DNA of 64,000 nt from assembly GCA_012845835.1 (NCBI GenBank), contig JABAKD010000007.1:10048888-10112887 (forward strand), in the 5' to 3' direction. The notes under the pieces were generated by a model, which was not told where the DNA came from, ran no database searches, and saw nothing but the letters and a program-made list of their open reading frames with translations. Source of the stretch: Undaria pinnatifida (Eukaryota; Sar; Phaeophyceae; Laminariales; Alariaceae). Below are positions 1 through 12,950 of the stretch, one piece after another; within the stretch, counting starts at the first letter, position 1, and every line of letters starts with the position of its first letter. The position numbers and the translations under genes were made by a program.

Positions 1-1090
1 GAAGCTTGCACGGTGTCCATGGAAGCTTTCGAAAAAGCCGTGGAAGCTTCATTGGAAGTGTGTGGAAGCTTCCGTGGAAGCGATGGAAGCTTCCATGGGA
101 GCGTGGAAGCTTTTATGGAAGCTTTCACGCTTCCATGCCGTGGAATCTTCCGTGGAATCTTTCGTGGAAGTGTCCATGGAAGCTTCCGTGGAAGCTTTCA
201 CGGAAGCTTTCATGAAATTTTCTGTGGAAGTAACTTCCGTCGAAGTTTCTGACTTCCACGGAGGCTTCCGTGAAAGCTTCCGTAAAAGCTTCCGTGGAAG
301 TTGCAAACAAAACAACTCTCACGGAATCTTCCAAGGAAGCTTCCAAGGAAACTGCCACGAAAGCTGCCAAGAAAGCTTTAACGGAAGCTTCCAAGGAAGC
401 TTGCACGGAAGCTGGCGTGGAAGTAGTTTACTTTCACGGAAGATTTCACGGAAGCTTTCACGGAATCTTTCGTGGAAGTAATTTGCTTTCACGGAAGCTT
501 TCGCGGACGTTTTCAGGAAAGCTTTCGCGGAAGCTTTCATGAAGCTTTCGGAGAAGTAATTTTCGTTCACGGAAGTTTTCACAGAAGCTTGCACGAAAGC
601 TTCCGTGGAAGATTTCGAAACTGACCTCCATGGGAGCTTCCGTGAAAGCTTCCGTGAAAGAAAATATTTCCACGAAAGCTTCGGTGAAAGCTTCCGTGAA
701 AGAAAACTACTTCCACGAAATCTTCCCTGAAAGCTTCCGTCAAAGCTTCCGTGAAAGAAATTACTTGCACTAAACTTTTCGTGAAATTTTCCGTGAAATC
801 TTCCGTGAAAGCTTCTGCGAAATCAGGTTACTTACCCGCAAACGTCTGTGGAAGTAGATTCCGTGAAAGCTTCCGTGAAAGCTTCCGTAAAGGCTTCTGT
901 GGAAACTACTTCCACTACTTCCACGGGAAAAACATGTGGATGTTCCGTAGAGTCGTTCATGACAGCTGCTCTCACGGAGTCGTGGACAGAAGTAGCGTCC
1001 CGAGAAGCTTCCGCGGAAGAGATGGAAGCTTCCACAGGTACAACCAGTAGTGTATGTACTTGCCGGAAAGCTCCCATGGAAGCTATTCAT
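1..1090. repeat. Satellite array built on the palindrome GGAAGCTTCC
   Basis: About 1.1 kb of degenerate tandem repeat. The core is the perfect 10-bp palindrome GGAAGCTTCC spaced by about 2 bp (GT, AC or TT), giving a ~12-bp period with frequent AAGCTT sites. Because 12 is divisible by 3, frames on both strands stay open and encode low-complexity peptides rich in EASVEA, GSFR or KLPW; I do not regard these as genes. The array begins before the window edge. A second array of the same type lies at 12,050-12,950. Confidence 0.9.
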
Positions 1091-2433
1091 GTGCAAAACG
1101 TTAAAGGTATTATAACATCTCCCTCCGGCACTCACACGGAGGGCACGGAGATCTCAACGGGTCAAAAGGAACCAGTACAACTGTCAAGCTCATATAGAAT
1201 CCGTGTAACCTCCCGCGAAAATTTGCATGGACTCCCACCGCCAAAATGAACAAGCAGCTAGGAGGTCCCGCAAAATGTATACCAGGTACATTAATTCAAC
1301 TATGTGTTGCAAATTGCGGTTAATTAACTACGTAAGCACTGAGAAGTGATAACTTGGGAAAATTGGTAGGGTCCGGCGTACTGTCATGTACACGCCTACG
1401 TACGTGACCTGGTCTGGAATCCACTTTTTTCATGATCTTTGCAAGGATTCGTGTAAGCTGAGGTAACGAAGAAATCGTGGTGGACGCCGGCGAAAGGGGC
1501 GTTTCACATTATTTACGCAGCGAGGACTTCGGCAAACCTAGGGGATCTGTGAGGATCGTTCGCACCATTACTACAAGCGCAACCTCTTGCACGTGCCACA
1601 CCCAATACTGTACAAAAAGCAAGACGTGCATGCCAATGTGGATTAGTGGGTGCTGACCAAGGACGCCACGCTTTTCGACGGGTAGACACATATTGTGCCA
1701 CTCTATATCACGAACGACGTGTACAGGGGGCAGGTCGACCTCTCTGTACGTCTCAGCCCTTGCTGTGGGTCTTCTCGTGTCCGGGTACCCGTGAGATGGT
1801 TCCTAGGTCATAACCCTAACAAGATGCGTCGCCCGCGCAACCACGAAAGGGTTGAAAATTAACACCCGCGACAACGCCACGCCCTCGCTTCTCGACCCCA
1901 CCAGAAGCCTCTCGCCACCACTGCGCTTTACGAATGAATCAGATTATGGGCACAGCATGAGGTACTGCATGAGGATTACTGCGCGGTGGTGGATTCGCCG
2001 CCGTGCGAAATCCCACACGAGCCGCACAGGTTAACGTGTGCGACTCACTCTTGGATGGAAGACCGATGGAGGTATAACAACAGCATCGGCACTTATCGGC
2101 TAAAGCAACGGGCGACCGCTGCTGGAGAGCGTTTCGAGGTGGGCGTTGCAGAATAACACGATCTAACCCTTCTGGCATTGATCATAGTTAAATATCCGAG
2201 GCCATAATAAGTATCACCGTTGCCGTCGACGCCTACGCCGATCAGTGCGTTCAGGAAGAAGCATTCGCTGGAAAACAGCACCACGGACACAGCCGCAGTG
2301 CATGGGCCGCGACATCGGCAGCTTTGGCGCGGTGTTCACCCAGCGCTGGTTTTAGAGACGCCGAAGGCTCAACAAATATGCACCAGTCCCAGTGACGCAA
2401 GGGGCAGGATTACTTTCCTAGTGACGTCTATTT
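1091..2433. other. Unassigned sequence
   Basis: No gene, repeat pair or RNA recognised. Open frames are shorter than 85 codons. One short motif seen elsewhere in the window, ACCAGGTA, occurs near 1,279. Confidence 0.5.
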
Positions 2434-2650
2434 GTTAGCTCCAAGCGGGATGGGCTTGAAGTAATTGCATTACGTCTCCCAAACACAGGTTAGAGGCAGG
2501 CCGAGAAGATGAGCTTGTGCGTGAGAGCGCACAGCAGTCTACCATCGAAAGAGTCAGCCAAGTGCTACTAGGTACCCAATAATAGGCCAAATAGCCCGAA
2601 CCGGCACGAAACTGATGGGTAACTGTCATACTGAAAATCCCAAATCAACA
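2434..2650. repeat. Dispersed repeat R1, copy a
   Basis: About 215 bp strongly similar to 4,738-4,955 in the same orientation. Shared blocks include CGTCTCCCAAACACAGG, GAGCACAGCAGTC-like text and CCCGAACCGGCACGAAACTG. Both copies keep a minus-strand frame with the shared peptides VDCCALSRTS and QFRAGSGY, but the frame between them is shifted by compensating indels, so coding is unproven. Confidence 0.8.
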
Positions 2651-4737
2651 CCCTCCCGGGTTTTTCACCGGACAGTGACGAATCAACAACATATTCAATA
2701 CCATCACCTGAAACAACAAAAATGGCAAGAGGAAACTCATCCTCATGAGCGAAAACCTTTTCCATACTCCCACTTACCCCTGTTGCAATTGTAGACGAGA
2801 TTACAATAGCCGCGCCAAGATGATAAAAATAAATGCTACAAATACAATGCCAGAGATCGCGAGGAACCCCTCTCCCCCGGATAAAAGTATCTTTTTGGCC
2901 CCTACTCCCGCCATAGACAAACAGATCGTGACGGTAAAGCGAGGTCACATACGTCCCTTGTCGCATCGCCGAATCATGGAATTTATTAGGCGCGTAAATT
3001 ATCCGAAACAAAAGTCACTTGCAAACCATTTTAACACCGAAACTACCTCTTTTCGGCTTTTTTAATGTTCGCTTCAGCTCCAAATAATCGAATAAAAGAA
3101 CAACAAAATGCTGCCACTGTCGGTACGAACAGCCCAAGCCCTCCCACCTACCAAAACTGTTTGATCACTGCAAAAACATATTTCTTGTTTCACTTTCCTC
3201 CATTGCGAACAAATATTCGCAAAATTACTGTTCGTAGAACTACCAATCAATCATTAAGCATGCTCACTCTCCATAATTTTGCAATCAAAACAGAAGACTA
3301 CTGCCAGAAACAAAGATACCCGCAAAGTTCAATGTAATCAGTGCCACCACCAATACCACACATCTGCAGAACACCTGTCAAGGTACACCTGCGTAGCCTT
3401 TTCTCCCAATCGTTATCGTATGTATATCAGCTCAACCAGGCCCCTTCTGGCCCTGTCTACACCAGAAAAACACTACAAGTTTTCTGAATAAGGTTTTATT
3501 TGGACATGAAAACACACTTCAAAACAATCAGGCGAAAAAAAATACACATATCATCCAGAATGAATCTTACATGATACTATCTGCGGGTCTCCACCCTCAC
3601 CGCAAATAAATGAGCATCTACTATTTGCGAGTCTCCACGCTTGCCGTAAAATAAACGTCACATTCGACCAAAAGCAATATTTCGATCGACAGGTGTGTCC
3701 ATCGTAAAAATAAATCACCAGCTGTCCACCCCCCGCCGCGCGATGTTGCCGAGTCGTTAAGCTCCGGCTGACGACATAATACCCGGATCTGCTCCCTACA
3801 TGACTTCTCCAGCTGCTGATGTTGCTGCTGCGTATCATGGAGTGCGTGCCACCATGCCGCTCGACGGGTCGCCCGGACGAAATCCCATCGATACTTGCTA
3901 CTGCTGAAGCCAACCCACGATTACCCCACGCCCGTTCCTACCACTGCTACGGGCAGCAGGAAGCACGCGCCTATTATCCTGCGCGACTTTGTCCTACCAA
4001 ACCACCCCCCTGGTAGAGTGCATACGGCTGGCGGTCACGCGACTTCTCGCGGAATGTGCAGACAACCGCGTATCTGCTGTCTCCACTACCAACCTTCTGA
4101 AGTAGAGTGCGTACGGCAAATGAAAACGAAAATATATATCATGCGACTTATAACCCCCCGCTCACAACACACGATCAGGATGCCTACGACTGACTACACC
4201 TCCGCCATACTCGTAGGGCTTTTAGCTGCTGCTGTAAACCCTCCTGGCCGCCATATACGGTGGGGATGTAGGTTATGCTACCACCATAAATGTAGGCTGT
4301 TGCTACTCCCTGCCTACGGTTATGATCCACGGTAGGACTTTAACTACTACTGCTGTACGTAGTAAACAGCAGCAGTAGCTGCTCCCTGAAAACGACGTCT
4401 CCACCCCAACGTCATCTCTGGCTCAGAAGATAACTCACCTATAATATTGTTCTCCCTCTCACACCATCGAATAATCCCGACGATGGCGGTACGGCATCTC
4501 TCCCTGCCATACCAGCGGTGGCCCTCTCCTTCCCCCCGCTGGACTCCTCCTTGCGCCTTGCTGCTCGTCTCCGCTGGTCCCCCAAAAGGCTGGCTCCACA
4601 GACACGGCCCATCCCCACCAAGCCCCCCTTTCGGTATTTCAGCTATTAATAGATCAAGATAATGGCCCTGTTCCAATACTGCTGACGCATACACCCTCCA
4701 TGAGGCTAGACTGGATCGGTTCGGCTCTAAAGTGTTC
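2651..4737. other. Unassigned AT-richer sequence
   Basis: No recognisable gene. The longest frame is 147 codons on the minus strand (2,568-3,011), which overlaps repeat R1 and shows no motif I recognise. A second minus frame at 4,347-4,814 (155 codons) is likewise unrecognised. Both may be chance frames. Confidence 0.4.
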
Positions 4738-4955
4738 GTGAGCTCCAAGCGAGGTAGTTTTGAAGCCATTGTGTTATTGCGTCTCCCAAACACAGGGTAT
4801 AGGCAAGCCGACAAGATAAGCTCGTGCGTGAGAGAGCACAGCAGTCAACCCATGTAAAACGCCAGCCAAGTACTACTAGGTACCCAGCAATAGGCCAATA
4901 GCCCGAACCGGCACGAAACTGATACGTAACTTTCATACTGAAACTCCCCAATCAA
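4738..4955. repeat. Dispersed repeat R1, copy b
   Basis: Second copy of the ~215 bp repeat at 2,434-2,650, same orientation and about 2.3 kb away. Substitutions and single-base indels are scattered over its length, so the duplication is not recent. Confidence 0.8.
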
Positions 4956-6944
4956 CAACATCTGGTTCAATCACTCCCACGTTCTGCGACGCCGTTTGCC
5001 ATTAAAGAATACATCTGTCAAGACTAGCCTCCCCTGTGCATATAACAAGCTCCATTGTAAATGTAGAAAAAGAAGAACGGCTCTGAATCCAGAGCCCTGC
5101 CTCTTTTTCCCATCACCTTGTGTTGAAGATCCACTCGGCCTCTGAACACACGACATTCTTTGAAGGCACCAGCGTATTCCATGCTGAACAAAACAAACGT
5201 TGTTGGTTTAGACCCGACACTTTTTTGCCCCCGCATAATTTCCTGTCGACTGCTACCTTGGGTCGAATACACTTAAGACGCTGACATCCCCCTCGGTCAC
5301 GTTTCACGCCCGACGGATTGGCAATGACAAGTAAGTGTCGATTAGGCTTGAAATTATGGGCCAAACAAGGAACGCCAGCTACCTCTTCGACTTCGGGATG
5401 AAAACTGACCCCGGGATAGGAATTTGACGGTTTCAAAAGTAGGTTTTGAGTTATCTCCTGGAAATTGATATCGAACGGTAACACGGGCCGTGCAAGGAGA
5501 CTCGCGAGACTACGTCATAACGAATGAATGGGCCTTCGACCCTCTTCATGATGGTGCTCGTGGATCATGCTAGGCAGAGACGCCCGGCATCGCTTTCTAG
5601 CGTTTTGCCGTGCTTCAATTCGTGCTTCGGAAGTCGTCACTTATTCCACAAATGTTTGTTGCTGTGCTGTCCAAAATATACGTCTTGAATCTCTGTACCG
5701 GCCGCTCTAACTGTCCTGGAGCTAACTCACAACCGGTTATATTTCGATAACCGCCAAATTTTTAACCCGTACGTAGCCAGCATTCAGGTTGAATTCGAAA
5801 AAACTAATGTTCCGAAGGTTGAGTGCTTCGTGTTGTGTATGTAGCGAGCCCTACCTACACCCGCTTTTCAAGACGATTTCAAGCACAGCGTCGAAAGCTG
5901 TGGAGCCTGCCGCACCCACTGTACTTGTCACGAATTGAAAAAGAAACGACGCCGGGTGGAATGTTGGCACGCGCTCTATCGTAAGCTAGAGATCCTTCGA
6001 ACAACATGGTGCCCTCAACCCTGATGGTTTGTCGTATCGCCGTCAGGCAATTAATTACCATTACGAGACGTTGCCAGGTTGTTTGATCCTTGTTGCGGAT
6101 TGTCAAACGGAAACCCCCGCCTAACTGCCGGACAGGCGCCGTTTCCGTACCTACCACTGTTGTTGGTGGATGTTATACAGCAACGAGTCACAGTAGGGGC
6201 GTGACCCACGCTTTCCACGGTATGTACCTGGTCATCGTTCGCCCTAAGCGTTTGAGTCATTGGTAGCGTGCCCATATCATTGCGTGGCACTGGCACCAGC
6301 GTGTCACATATGCTTTCTTTCGCAAAAAACACTGACACATCCTCTTCCGTGTTTAGAGAAACGCTAAACAACAGCGACGGGGGTACGATGGCGGGGGAGG
6401 CCTCGAAGAAGCCGTGGTGGCCCGAGTGCGTTTGCGCGGTTGAAATGGTCTACTCGCAGCTTATTGCAATAACAGTGTAAGGTGATACGCAGGAGGGTCA
6501 CTTGCGAGCATGTTCTTTGCCGGACATGGTGCATTTGCAACCCACGATGTAAAAGTGTCCATGATGTGCACCACGTTGCGGAACAGAAATCAAGGCCAGG
6601 GGTGCAACGGAGGCTACACGGCCTTAGGAAGGCAAACGCGCACCGACGATACGAACACCACCCACACACCCCACACCTACCAACTCCTCCCCACGACCCA
6701 CGACGTTGTATATGTACAAGCGACGTTTGGCAACCTCCACGCGCCGAAAAAAAATGACGAAGGCCTCGTGGCGGTGTCCTTGGGAAGGAAATGTCACGTA
6801 CATTCCATCATTTGGTCGAGCTTTCCTGCGCATGCGCAGGGTCGACGTCATGTCATCCACACCTACCGTTTAACAGGAAGAATAAATAGTCTCAACGTCA
6901 GCGCCCAAGTAGCCGTTTACGTCCAGCCACGTAGCTGACGTCGA
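4956..6944. other. Unassigned sequence
   Basis: No gene recognised. Overlapping minus-strand frames of 92-123 codons (5,113-5,484; 5,879-6,157; 6,051-6,371) have no motif I can name. Confidence 0.4.
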
Positions 6945-7400
6945 TTGCGATTCGAGTCACCAATTGATGATAGCACCATGCAAGCGTTCCACCCTCTTGC
7001 GCCGATTGTTGGCACTACTGACGGGTCCTCTTCCGTGCCCTTGCCGTCGCTGCAACACACCTCTTGGTCGTTTACCCACCCGACCGTGGTGCTGGAGTTG
7101 TCGTCACCTCACACGGAGCGACAGCCCGACCAAGCGCGACAACTCCGGCTGCTATTTTCGACCCAGTACACGCACGGGCACTTCATAGCGACTCTGAGCT
7201 GCGGCATCATCACCGGGTTGGGTCCGTTGTGGGACCACGAGGGGGTGAAGGTCGTGGCCGGTTGCCTAGACTCCATCTGGGAAGACCCCGCCGGCCGGCC
7301 GGGCTTGATCTTCTACGACAAGGGCTGTGCTCCACGGCGCTACCGCTTGCACCATCCCGACGACTCCTGGCTGGGAACTCGTCACTTCGTTGACAGGTGA
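6945..7400 (+). pseudogene. Probable KDZ-type (CxC/Zisupton-like) transposase fragment
   Basis: A 151-codon frame whose second half reads like the catalytic core of KDZ-superfamily transposases: a Cys-Gly-Ile patch (LSCGIITGLGPL, about residues 83-94), an acidic segment about ten residues on, then LIFYDKGC, an RRYR basic patch and RHFVDR before the stop. In the family a hydrophobic-YDxxC block and a following VDRFH-type block are characteristic, and the Asp residues belong to the DDE active site. Here the frame stops right after VDR, where the family normally continues with Phe-His and a second Cys/His-rich region, and I could not find that continuation downstream. No terminal inverted repeats or target duplication were found. 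I infer a decayed fragment. The assignment rests on motif spacing only and could be coincidental. Confidence 0.42.
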
Positions 7401-9660
7401 TATGGTCCTATCCCGATTTAGACAAGCCCTTCGTTGTCGGGTCTTCGTTGTCGTGCGTTGACCTTCATTACTTGCGATACAATGGTTGGGGACGGGTTGA
7501 ACGTGTTCGACATTCCGTGCGTAGTGACGACGAAGGTCTTCTTTACATTGCCCTACGCCCCCCCACATCATCCACAATCTCGGCTGGCTTCCGCGTGTGG
7601 TCACGTATCGAAGGGCTCGGTATCGGCATATCATATCTGTTGGCGTCCTCAACACGAGCATGCCACTGTCGGCGAGACTAAGACGCCTATAGCGGGCATG
7701 GTATAGCCACATTTAATGGCTTCTCCAAAAGTGCATACGACACGGAGCCTAATTTTACGCCAAGCGTGCGTCTCTTGCACCTTCGCGGAAAACATGCCAC
7801 AACTTAGGTTCCATTTCAGGGGGCATTCGGAGGAAGGCTGCTCCGAGTTTTGTCCTCCCGAGGCGCGGGATGATCCGACGTTGCGGGGCGTTGACGATGA
7901 CAGCAACAATTGTTCCTTGTGGAACAGTTCGTTGGCGGACAGCAGGAACTCTTGGATCCACGGTATGCCTGCTCCATGCATTGCCTAGTTGCCTTCTCTT
8001 GACAAAGCGGTTGTTACAGTTGCTACCGCTGCCAAGTCGACCCTGGGCGATACCGATGACGACATAGACTCCGAAAGTTCCGCGGAAGGCTGTTTTCGCA
8101 CGTTTTCTCGAAGGCTAAAGCTTTGTTGGGAGTACAGCTGACTAAGAAACGGTTCGTTGTTCCTAAATCCGCGATTCTCAGTTGGTACCTCGCGGACGTC
8201 GTTCATTACCGACGTGAAACGACATGACCATACGCCTCCACCTTTGCTGGGACGCAGACGCGACGTTATTACCCGAACGACTTAACAGGCGACTGCAAAA
8301 TATGTGTCGAGATGACGATGACATAATCTGCGCCATGCTTGTTACTCCGCTGGGGGTACATTGTCAAGCGGATGCCTCGCGTGCTGGCGGAGGTCTTCCT
8401 CAACCGGTGCGTATTGGTGAGAAACAAGTGTCTCTTGGCTAGGACCGTGCTTGACAAAAATCCAACCTCCGACTATTAAGCATTGGAGGCGGACAACTTC
8501 TTACTCCGAGCGTGTGGACGGGATGGGGGTCCAAGTAGCACTGATCGAAGGCAGCTGGCGAGGGCCATGATCAAGAAACAACACGACCACGATTCCCAGG
8601 GGGGGGCGTAGAGAACGGTTGGGGAGTGGGGCGGGGGGCAGGAAAGGGCGGACGGGCGGACATGGGTTGGATGCTACTCTCTGGGGGTGGCGTGCTTGGC
8701 AGCGAATATATTGTTTCAATTGTGACGTACATGGGTAGTATTCGATGTCCAGCCTCCCCTTGGCGGTGTCCTACCCACGAACCCACTATTCGCCGTCGAC
8801 AAGTCGCACGCCGGAGGTGGTTTAGGAGCGGCACACGAACCACTTGTACTGGGGAGGTTTGAGCGCTCGGAGCGCCCATACCTTCGCGGGTAATGTGCAC
8901 AACCTAACTTAGGTATGTTTGCATAATGCTCGACGCCGCGTTACCACGTCGAACGTTACTTTCCAGCGAAACCTGAGTCATCAACGGGGGGGGGACGTGG
9001 ATCACAATAGACCACTGATGGTCAACAAACAAGCTCCAAACTTGAAAAACAAAACGCGAAAAACACCGTCGGCACATGTTGGGCCAAATCTTCCCGTCAA
9101 ACAGTCGGGGAAATGATACTTCGAGACGGCGAGATTTCCCATCTGCTACAAACACCGATGGACGAAACGAACACCTGCGCTATGGGATGTCAACAGGGCG
9201 CGCTGGTGAGTCGCTCTGACATACACTCTCGTCACTGTGTCCCAATACCGTGACATGTGGGTGGCGCGAGCCAGGCGTCTGGTAGAGACACATTTGGGCG
9301 CTGCCGTGTAGAAAAGAGGCGACAAGAATCTCCTTCTGTTCCGTTTTCACGAGAGGAGCGGCACAGGGGTATCTTTCACCGATGTCGTCTTTGAAGTGTT
9401 CGAAAAAAGACTATGCAGCATTGCGTTTCGATTGTCATCGGTATTACGCCCTCGGTTTTTGTATATCGGCCTCGGTGGCGAGCGGGGGGCGTGAGGTTGG
9501 AGGCATCCTATATCGCCGAATTCGACGTTAAGGAACAAGGGGTTTTGTCCGCGCAGTAACCGTACTTACACAAGGGTGGGGCCCGGAGCCCAACATAACC
9601 CACACGATCGAGTACAGTAAACATGATATATCTCTGCTAGACAAGATAGAACTAAGTGCT
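7401..9660. other. Unassigned sequence
   Basis: No continuing transposase reading frame and no other gene recognised. A short G-rich patch lies near 8,600-8,660. Frames are short and overlap on both strands. Confidence 0.4.
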
Positions 9661-9800
9661 AATTCGATGCGGCTGGCCAGTAAGGCCTCCGTGCCTGCTG
9701 ACGGGCCTTTCATAGTGTTGTTGCTGCTGGCGGGACTTTTGTATTTTCGCCGCTGGTCCGTAAGACTTCCATGCCTGCTGGTGGGCTTTTCGTATTGTGT
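9661..9800. repeat. Imperfect local duplication of ~75 bp
   Basis: Two adjacent units share the order GTAAG-CTTCC-TGCCTGCTG-GGGC-TTTCRTATTGTGTT (starting near 9,676 and 9,759). They read as an old tandem duplication. No function is evident. Confidence 0.55.
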
Positions 9801-11035
9801 TCAACGTCACAGCTGGTGTTTCGTTGTAGGTCCGGTCACAGTCACTGTTCTTCTGTGCAACAGCTGACGTTTTAGATAGAGGTGAACAAGGTGCATTTTG
9901 CATATGTTTTTCAAGTCTGCGTCAGACCTATCAACCTTCACATTTTCCATGACCACTCGCAACTAACTCTGTCTGCCTCAAACCTCTGAGGCAGCCTGCA
10001 GAGAGAGTAGAGTGCGGCGTGCAGAAAAGTACTACATTATTACTCCCGGCCCCGCGTGTGGTGTCACCCGAAGGCCCCTGTGTAGAGCTCTGCCACCCAT
10101 GGTCGGTCAGTACGTCTCTGAGGGTGTGCTGACGCTGGAATCCGGTTCGAATTGTGTTTGTTGGTTGACTTCGCTCGTGCCAGATGGATCGCAGCCGCCG
10201 GAAGCCTGTCAGTGCACTACTGACTGATAGAATTGTGTCCTCGGGCAAAACCTAATCTCGGTCGACTCTAACGGTACTCGTCGGGGCGAAGCTCCTCCGA
10301 GGATGAAATACATACACCCGTGGCTCGGTCTGCTGCCTCAGTCATCTCTGCCTGAAGCGCTTGTGTTGTGTCTGTTACAGCTCTGCTGTTTTGTGATTGC
10401 GCGAAATCGCATCGTTTGCTGTCCCGATGTTTTTTGCTTCCCACAAGAAAAACGCTTCCAAACAAGATGGCAAAAAGGCTCCTGCTGCGGTTAGTCCAAC
10501 ATACACGGTACGCAGGCCGCGGGAGGACTTACAGTACTCTGCTGTGATTCTGTACTGTGCGGCGGTCGGGGTTCACGACTCTCGAGTTGTTGCGGCCACG
10601 CGAGGTGTACTCTCGCTCACACGATCACCTGAATCACCCGACACAGCTGCAGCTTCGAGTGTGCCAAAACAGCAATTCGCACATCCAAATGTATCAGCTA
10701 ATTATTGCGCCGACTACCCATCGGTCGATGTATTTTCCAAAATATCTGGAAATACATCAATCGGTCGTAGTCACAGCTGACGGTTTTCAATTTTTTGTAA
10801 AAAAAACACTTCAATCTTAAAAAAAAGGGCGAAGGCTCCCACGCGGAGGACTTTCAAAATTTGAGCAAGTTTCTGATGGACATCACCGCCGTGTTCAAGT
10901 TTACTGCACTCTACATGTACAATGTTGTTTTGAATTCCACACACAACCAGCAGTGCGCAAGATAATGCTGCTGCTGTAGACTGCTTGATGTGCGTGGGGG
11001 TGGATGTTTTTTTTTGCTGGTTACAGCACAGCCTG
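9801..11035. other. Unassigned sequence
   Basis: Frames up to 127 codons (10,397-10,780, plus) show no recognisable domain. No repeats shared with the rest of the window were noticed. Confidence 0.4.
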
Positions 11036-11037
11036 TC

Positions 11038-11038
<1 letters not shown>

Positions 11039-11068
<30 letters not shown>
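11039..11068. repeat. (GTA)n microsatellite
   Basis: About ten uninterrupted GTA triplets. Confidence 0.95.
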
Positions 11069-11635
11069 AATGGTGGACTGTTGTACGCGCATCAAATGTG
11101 CTGAGCACAACAACAAATAGCTGTTTGAAGCTGCACCCGAATGAGTATCAAACATCGGGTACATGAAGGTCGCAGCTACTCTAGCTTCGGTAAACTTATA
11201 TGCGCAGAACACCAGTAGTACCAGGTAGGCTACAACAGCAGCATCCACAAAACTAAAAATCTGGGACGTCCCGACACAGCAGTGCCTTCTTTTCCGATAC
11301 ACTCGAATCAACTTAATCGCAGTACAGGTGCATACTCTACCGTTACGATACGAGCGAACGCGTGGGGGTGCAAAATGTAAAAGCATCAGCCTCGTGCGTC
11401 ACCGTTCCTCCGAAGGGGAACCTAGTAGAAAGTACGTTTCATGTCGCGATCTAAATCGGCGCCTTCCTGTTTGGATACGGAACGTTAGGCGTTAAGCTTA
11501 TTGCCTTGCCCCGGAACCATAGCTGCGGGGACTACAAGCACGGCGTCGCCCTACTGCGCTTGGTCGGTTAAGGCTGTACATGCAGTACAACCGGTGTGAA
11601 AGTTTCCATGGAAAAAAAGACGTGCGCGTCGGGAG

Positions 11636-11892
11636 CAATCCCACGGTAGGGTTGCAGCATCAGTCCCTGAGCTTCTCACATGAGGAACTCAATATCTCAC
11701 CCGAAAAATGACCTCGAAGGCATTCGTTCGCACAACCCGACCAATAAGCTTCTAGACTATGCCTTAGTCGAACAATATAATGTACTCGTGAAGACTTCAT
11801 CATTGACCGGCAGTTCCTCACATGAGGAACTCAATCGCCTAGGGACGTTTTGGCCCAATCATACAACTGCAACCCCTACCGTGGGATGACTC
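11636..11892. mobile_element. MITE family H (CATCCCACGG ends), copy 1
   Basis: About 255 bp with inverted ends: ATCCCACGGTAGGGTTGCAG on the left and CTGCAACCCCTACCGTGGGAT on the right. Inside are two nested hairpins of the type TTCCTCA-CA-TGAGGAA plus family-typical text (GCATTCGTTCGCACAACCCG, AAGCTTCTA). It has no coding capacity, as expected of a non-autonomous inverted-repeat element. Further copies: 26,770; 28,965 (split by copia); 38,402; 39,715; 41,955; 49,295. Confidence 0.85.
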
Positions 11893-12049
11893 CCGGGTCG
11901 TAGGTGCGGGTTTGGTACTTGGTAACACGGCAGTGTGAGCACGCGAATTTCCTCCTGATTCCTACATGGGTGTAGGCCAAGCATGATGGATGGCGAAGCC
12001 TTCGGCTGAAGGACTTTCCTCCCTTAAGGATGGCGATGGAGATGTGGTA

Positions 12050-12950
12050 CGATATCCACGACTTCCACAGAAGCGCCCATGGGAGCTGCTACCATGAAAG
12101 CTTCCGCGAAAAAGAAGATCAGGACTCGTTTCCGCCAAATGTGCGGAAGTTTGAACGGCAGATTCGACGGAAGCATCCGAAGCCGGGAAGCTGTTTCCGC
12201 GTGTTTTGAAGGTAGATTCCGTGAAAGAATGCTTTCACGAGCTTCCGTCCAAACCTCCTCGGAAAGAACTTCGATAGAAAGTTTCATGCAGGCTGCCGTC
12301 GAAACGCTGATGAAAGCTTTCGTGGAATAAAACGTGAAAGATTCCATGAAAACAGCTTTCACGGAAGAAGCGTCCGTGGAAGCTTTAGTGGAAGCTACTT
12401 TCACGGAAGTGTACTTTTTACTTCCATAATATCATAACAACATGACATGGAAGTAAAAAGTTTACCGATTTAGTGGATGTTATTACTTGCCAGGGTATTG
12501 AATTATGATTGCTTCCACGAAACCTTCCATGGGGGTGGGTTCCCGTGGAAGCTCTCGTGGAAGCCGCGGAGCTTCCGTGGGAGCTACGGGGGCTTCCATG
12601 GACGCTACGGAAGCTTGGAACCATGGGAGTAAAACGTAACTTCTGTGGAGGTAGCTTCCACGGAAGTAAAACTTAAACTTCTGTGGAAGAAGCTTCCACG
12701 AAATATTTTCGTTCGTGGAAGCTTTCGTGGAAGCTCTATCGTGGACGCCTTCGTGGAAGATACTCCCATGGAAGCTTTCGCGAAAGATTCTGTGGAAGCT
12801 TCCGGATTTGTTTTTCCATGGAACCTCCCATATCTTCCATGAAAGCTTTCTCGGAAGCTTCCACGGAAGCTTCCATGGAGGCTTCCATTGCCTCTGTGAA
12901 AGCTTCGACGGCAGCTTTCATTGACTTCCACGCAAACAAGAACAGAAGTG
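12050..12950. repeat. Second GGAAGCTTCC satellite array
   Basis: About 0.9 kb with the same 12-bp palindromic theme as 1-1,090 but more degenerate, and interrupted near 12,420-12,500 by non-repeat AT-rich sequence. Open frames across it are repeat artefacts. Confidence 0.88.
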
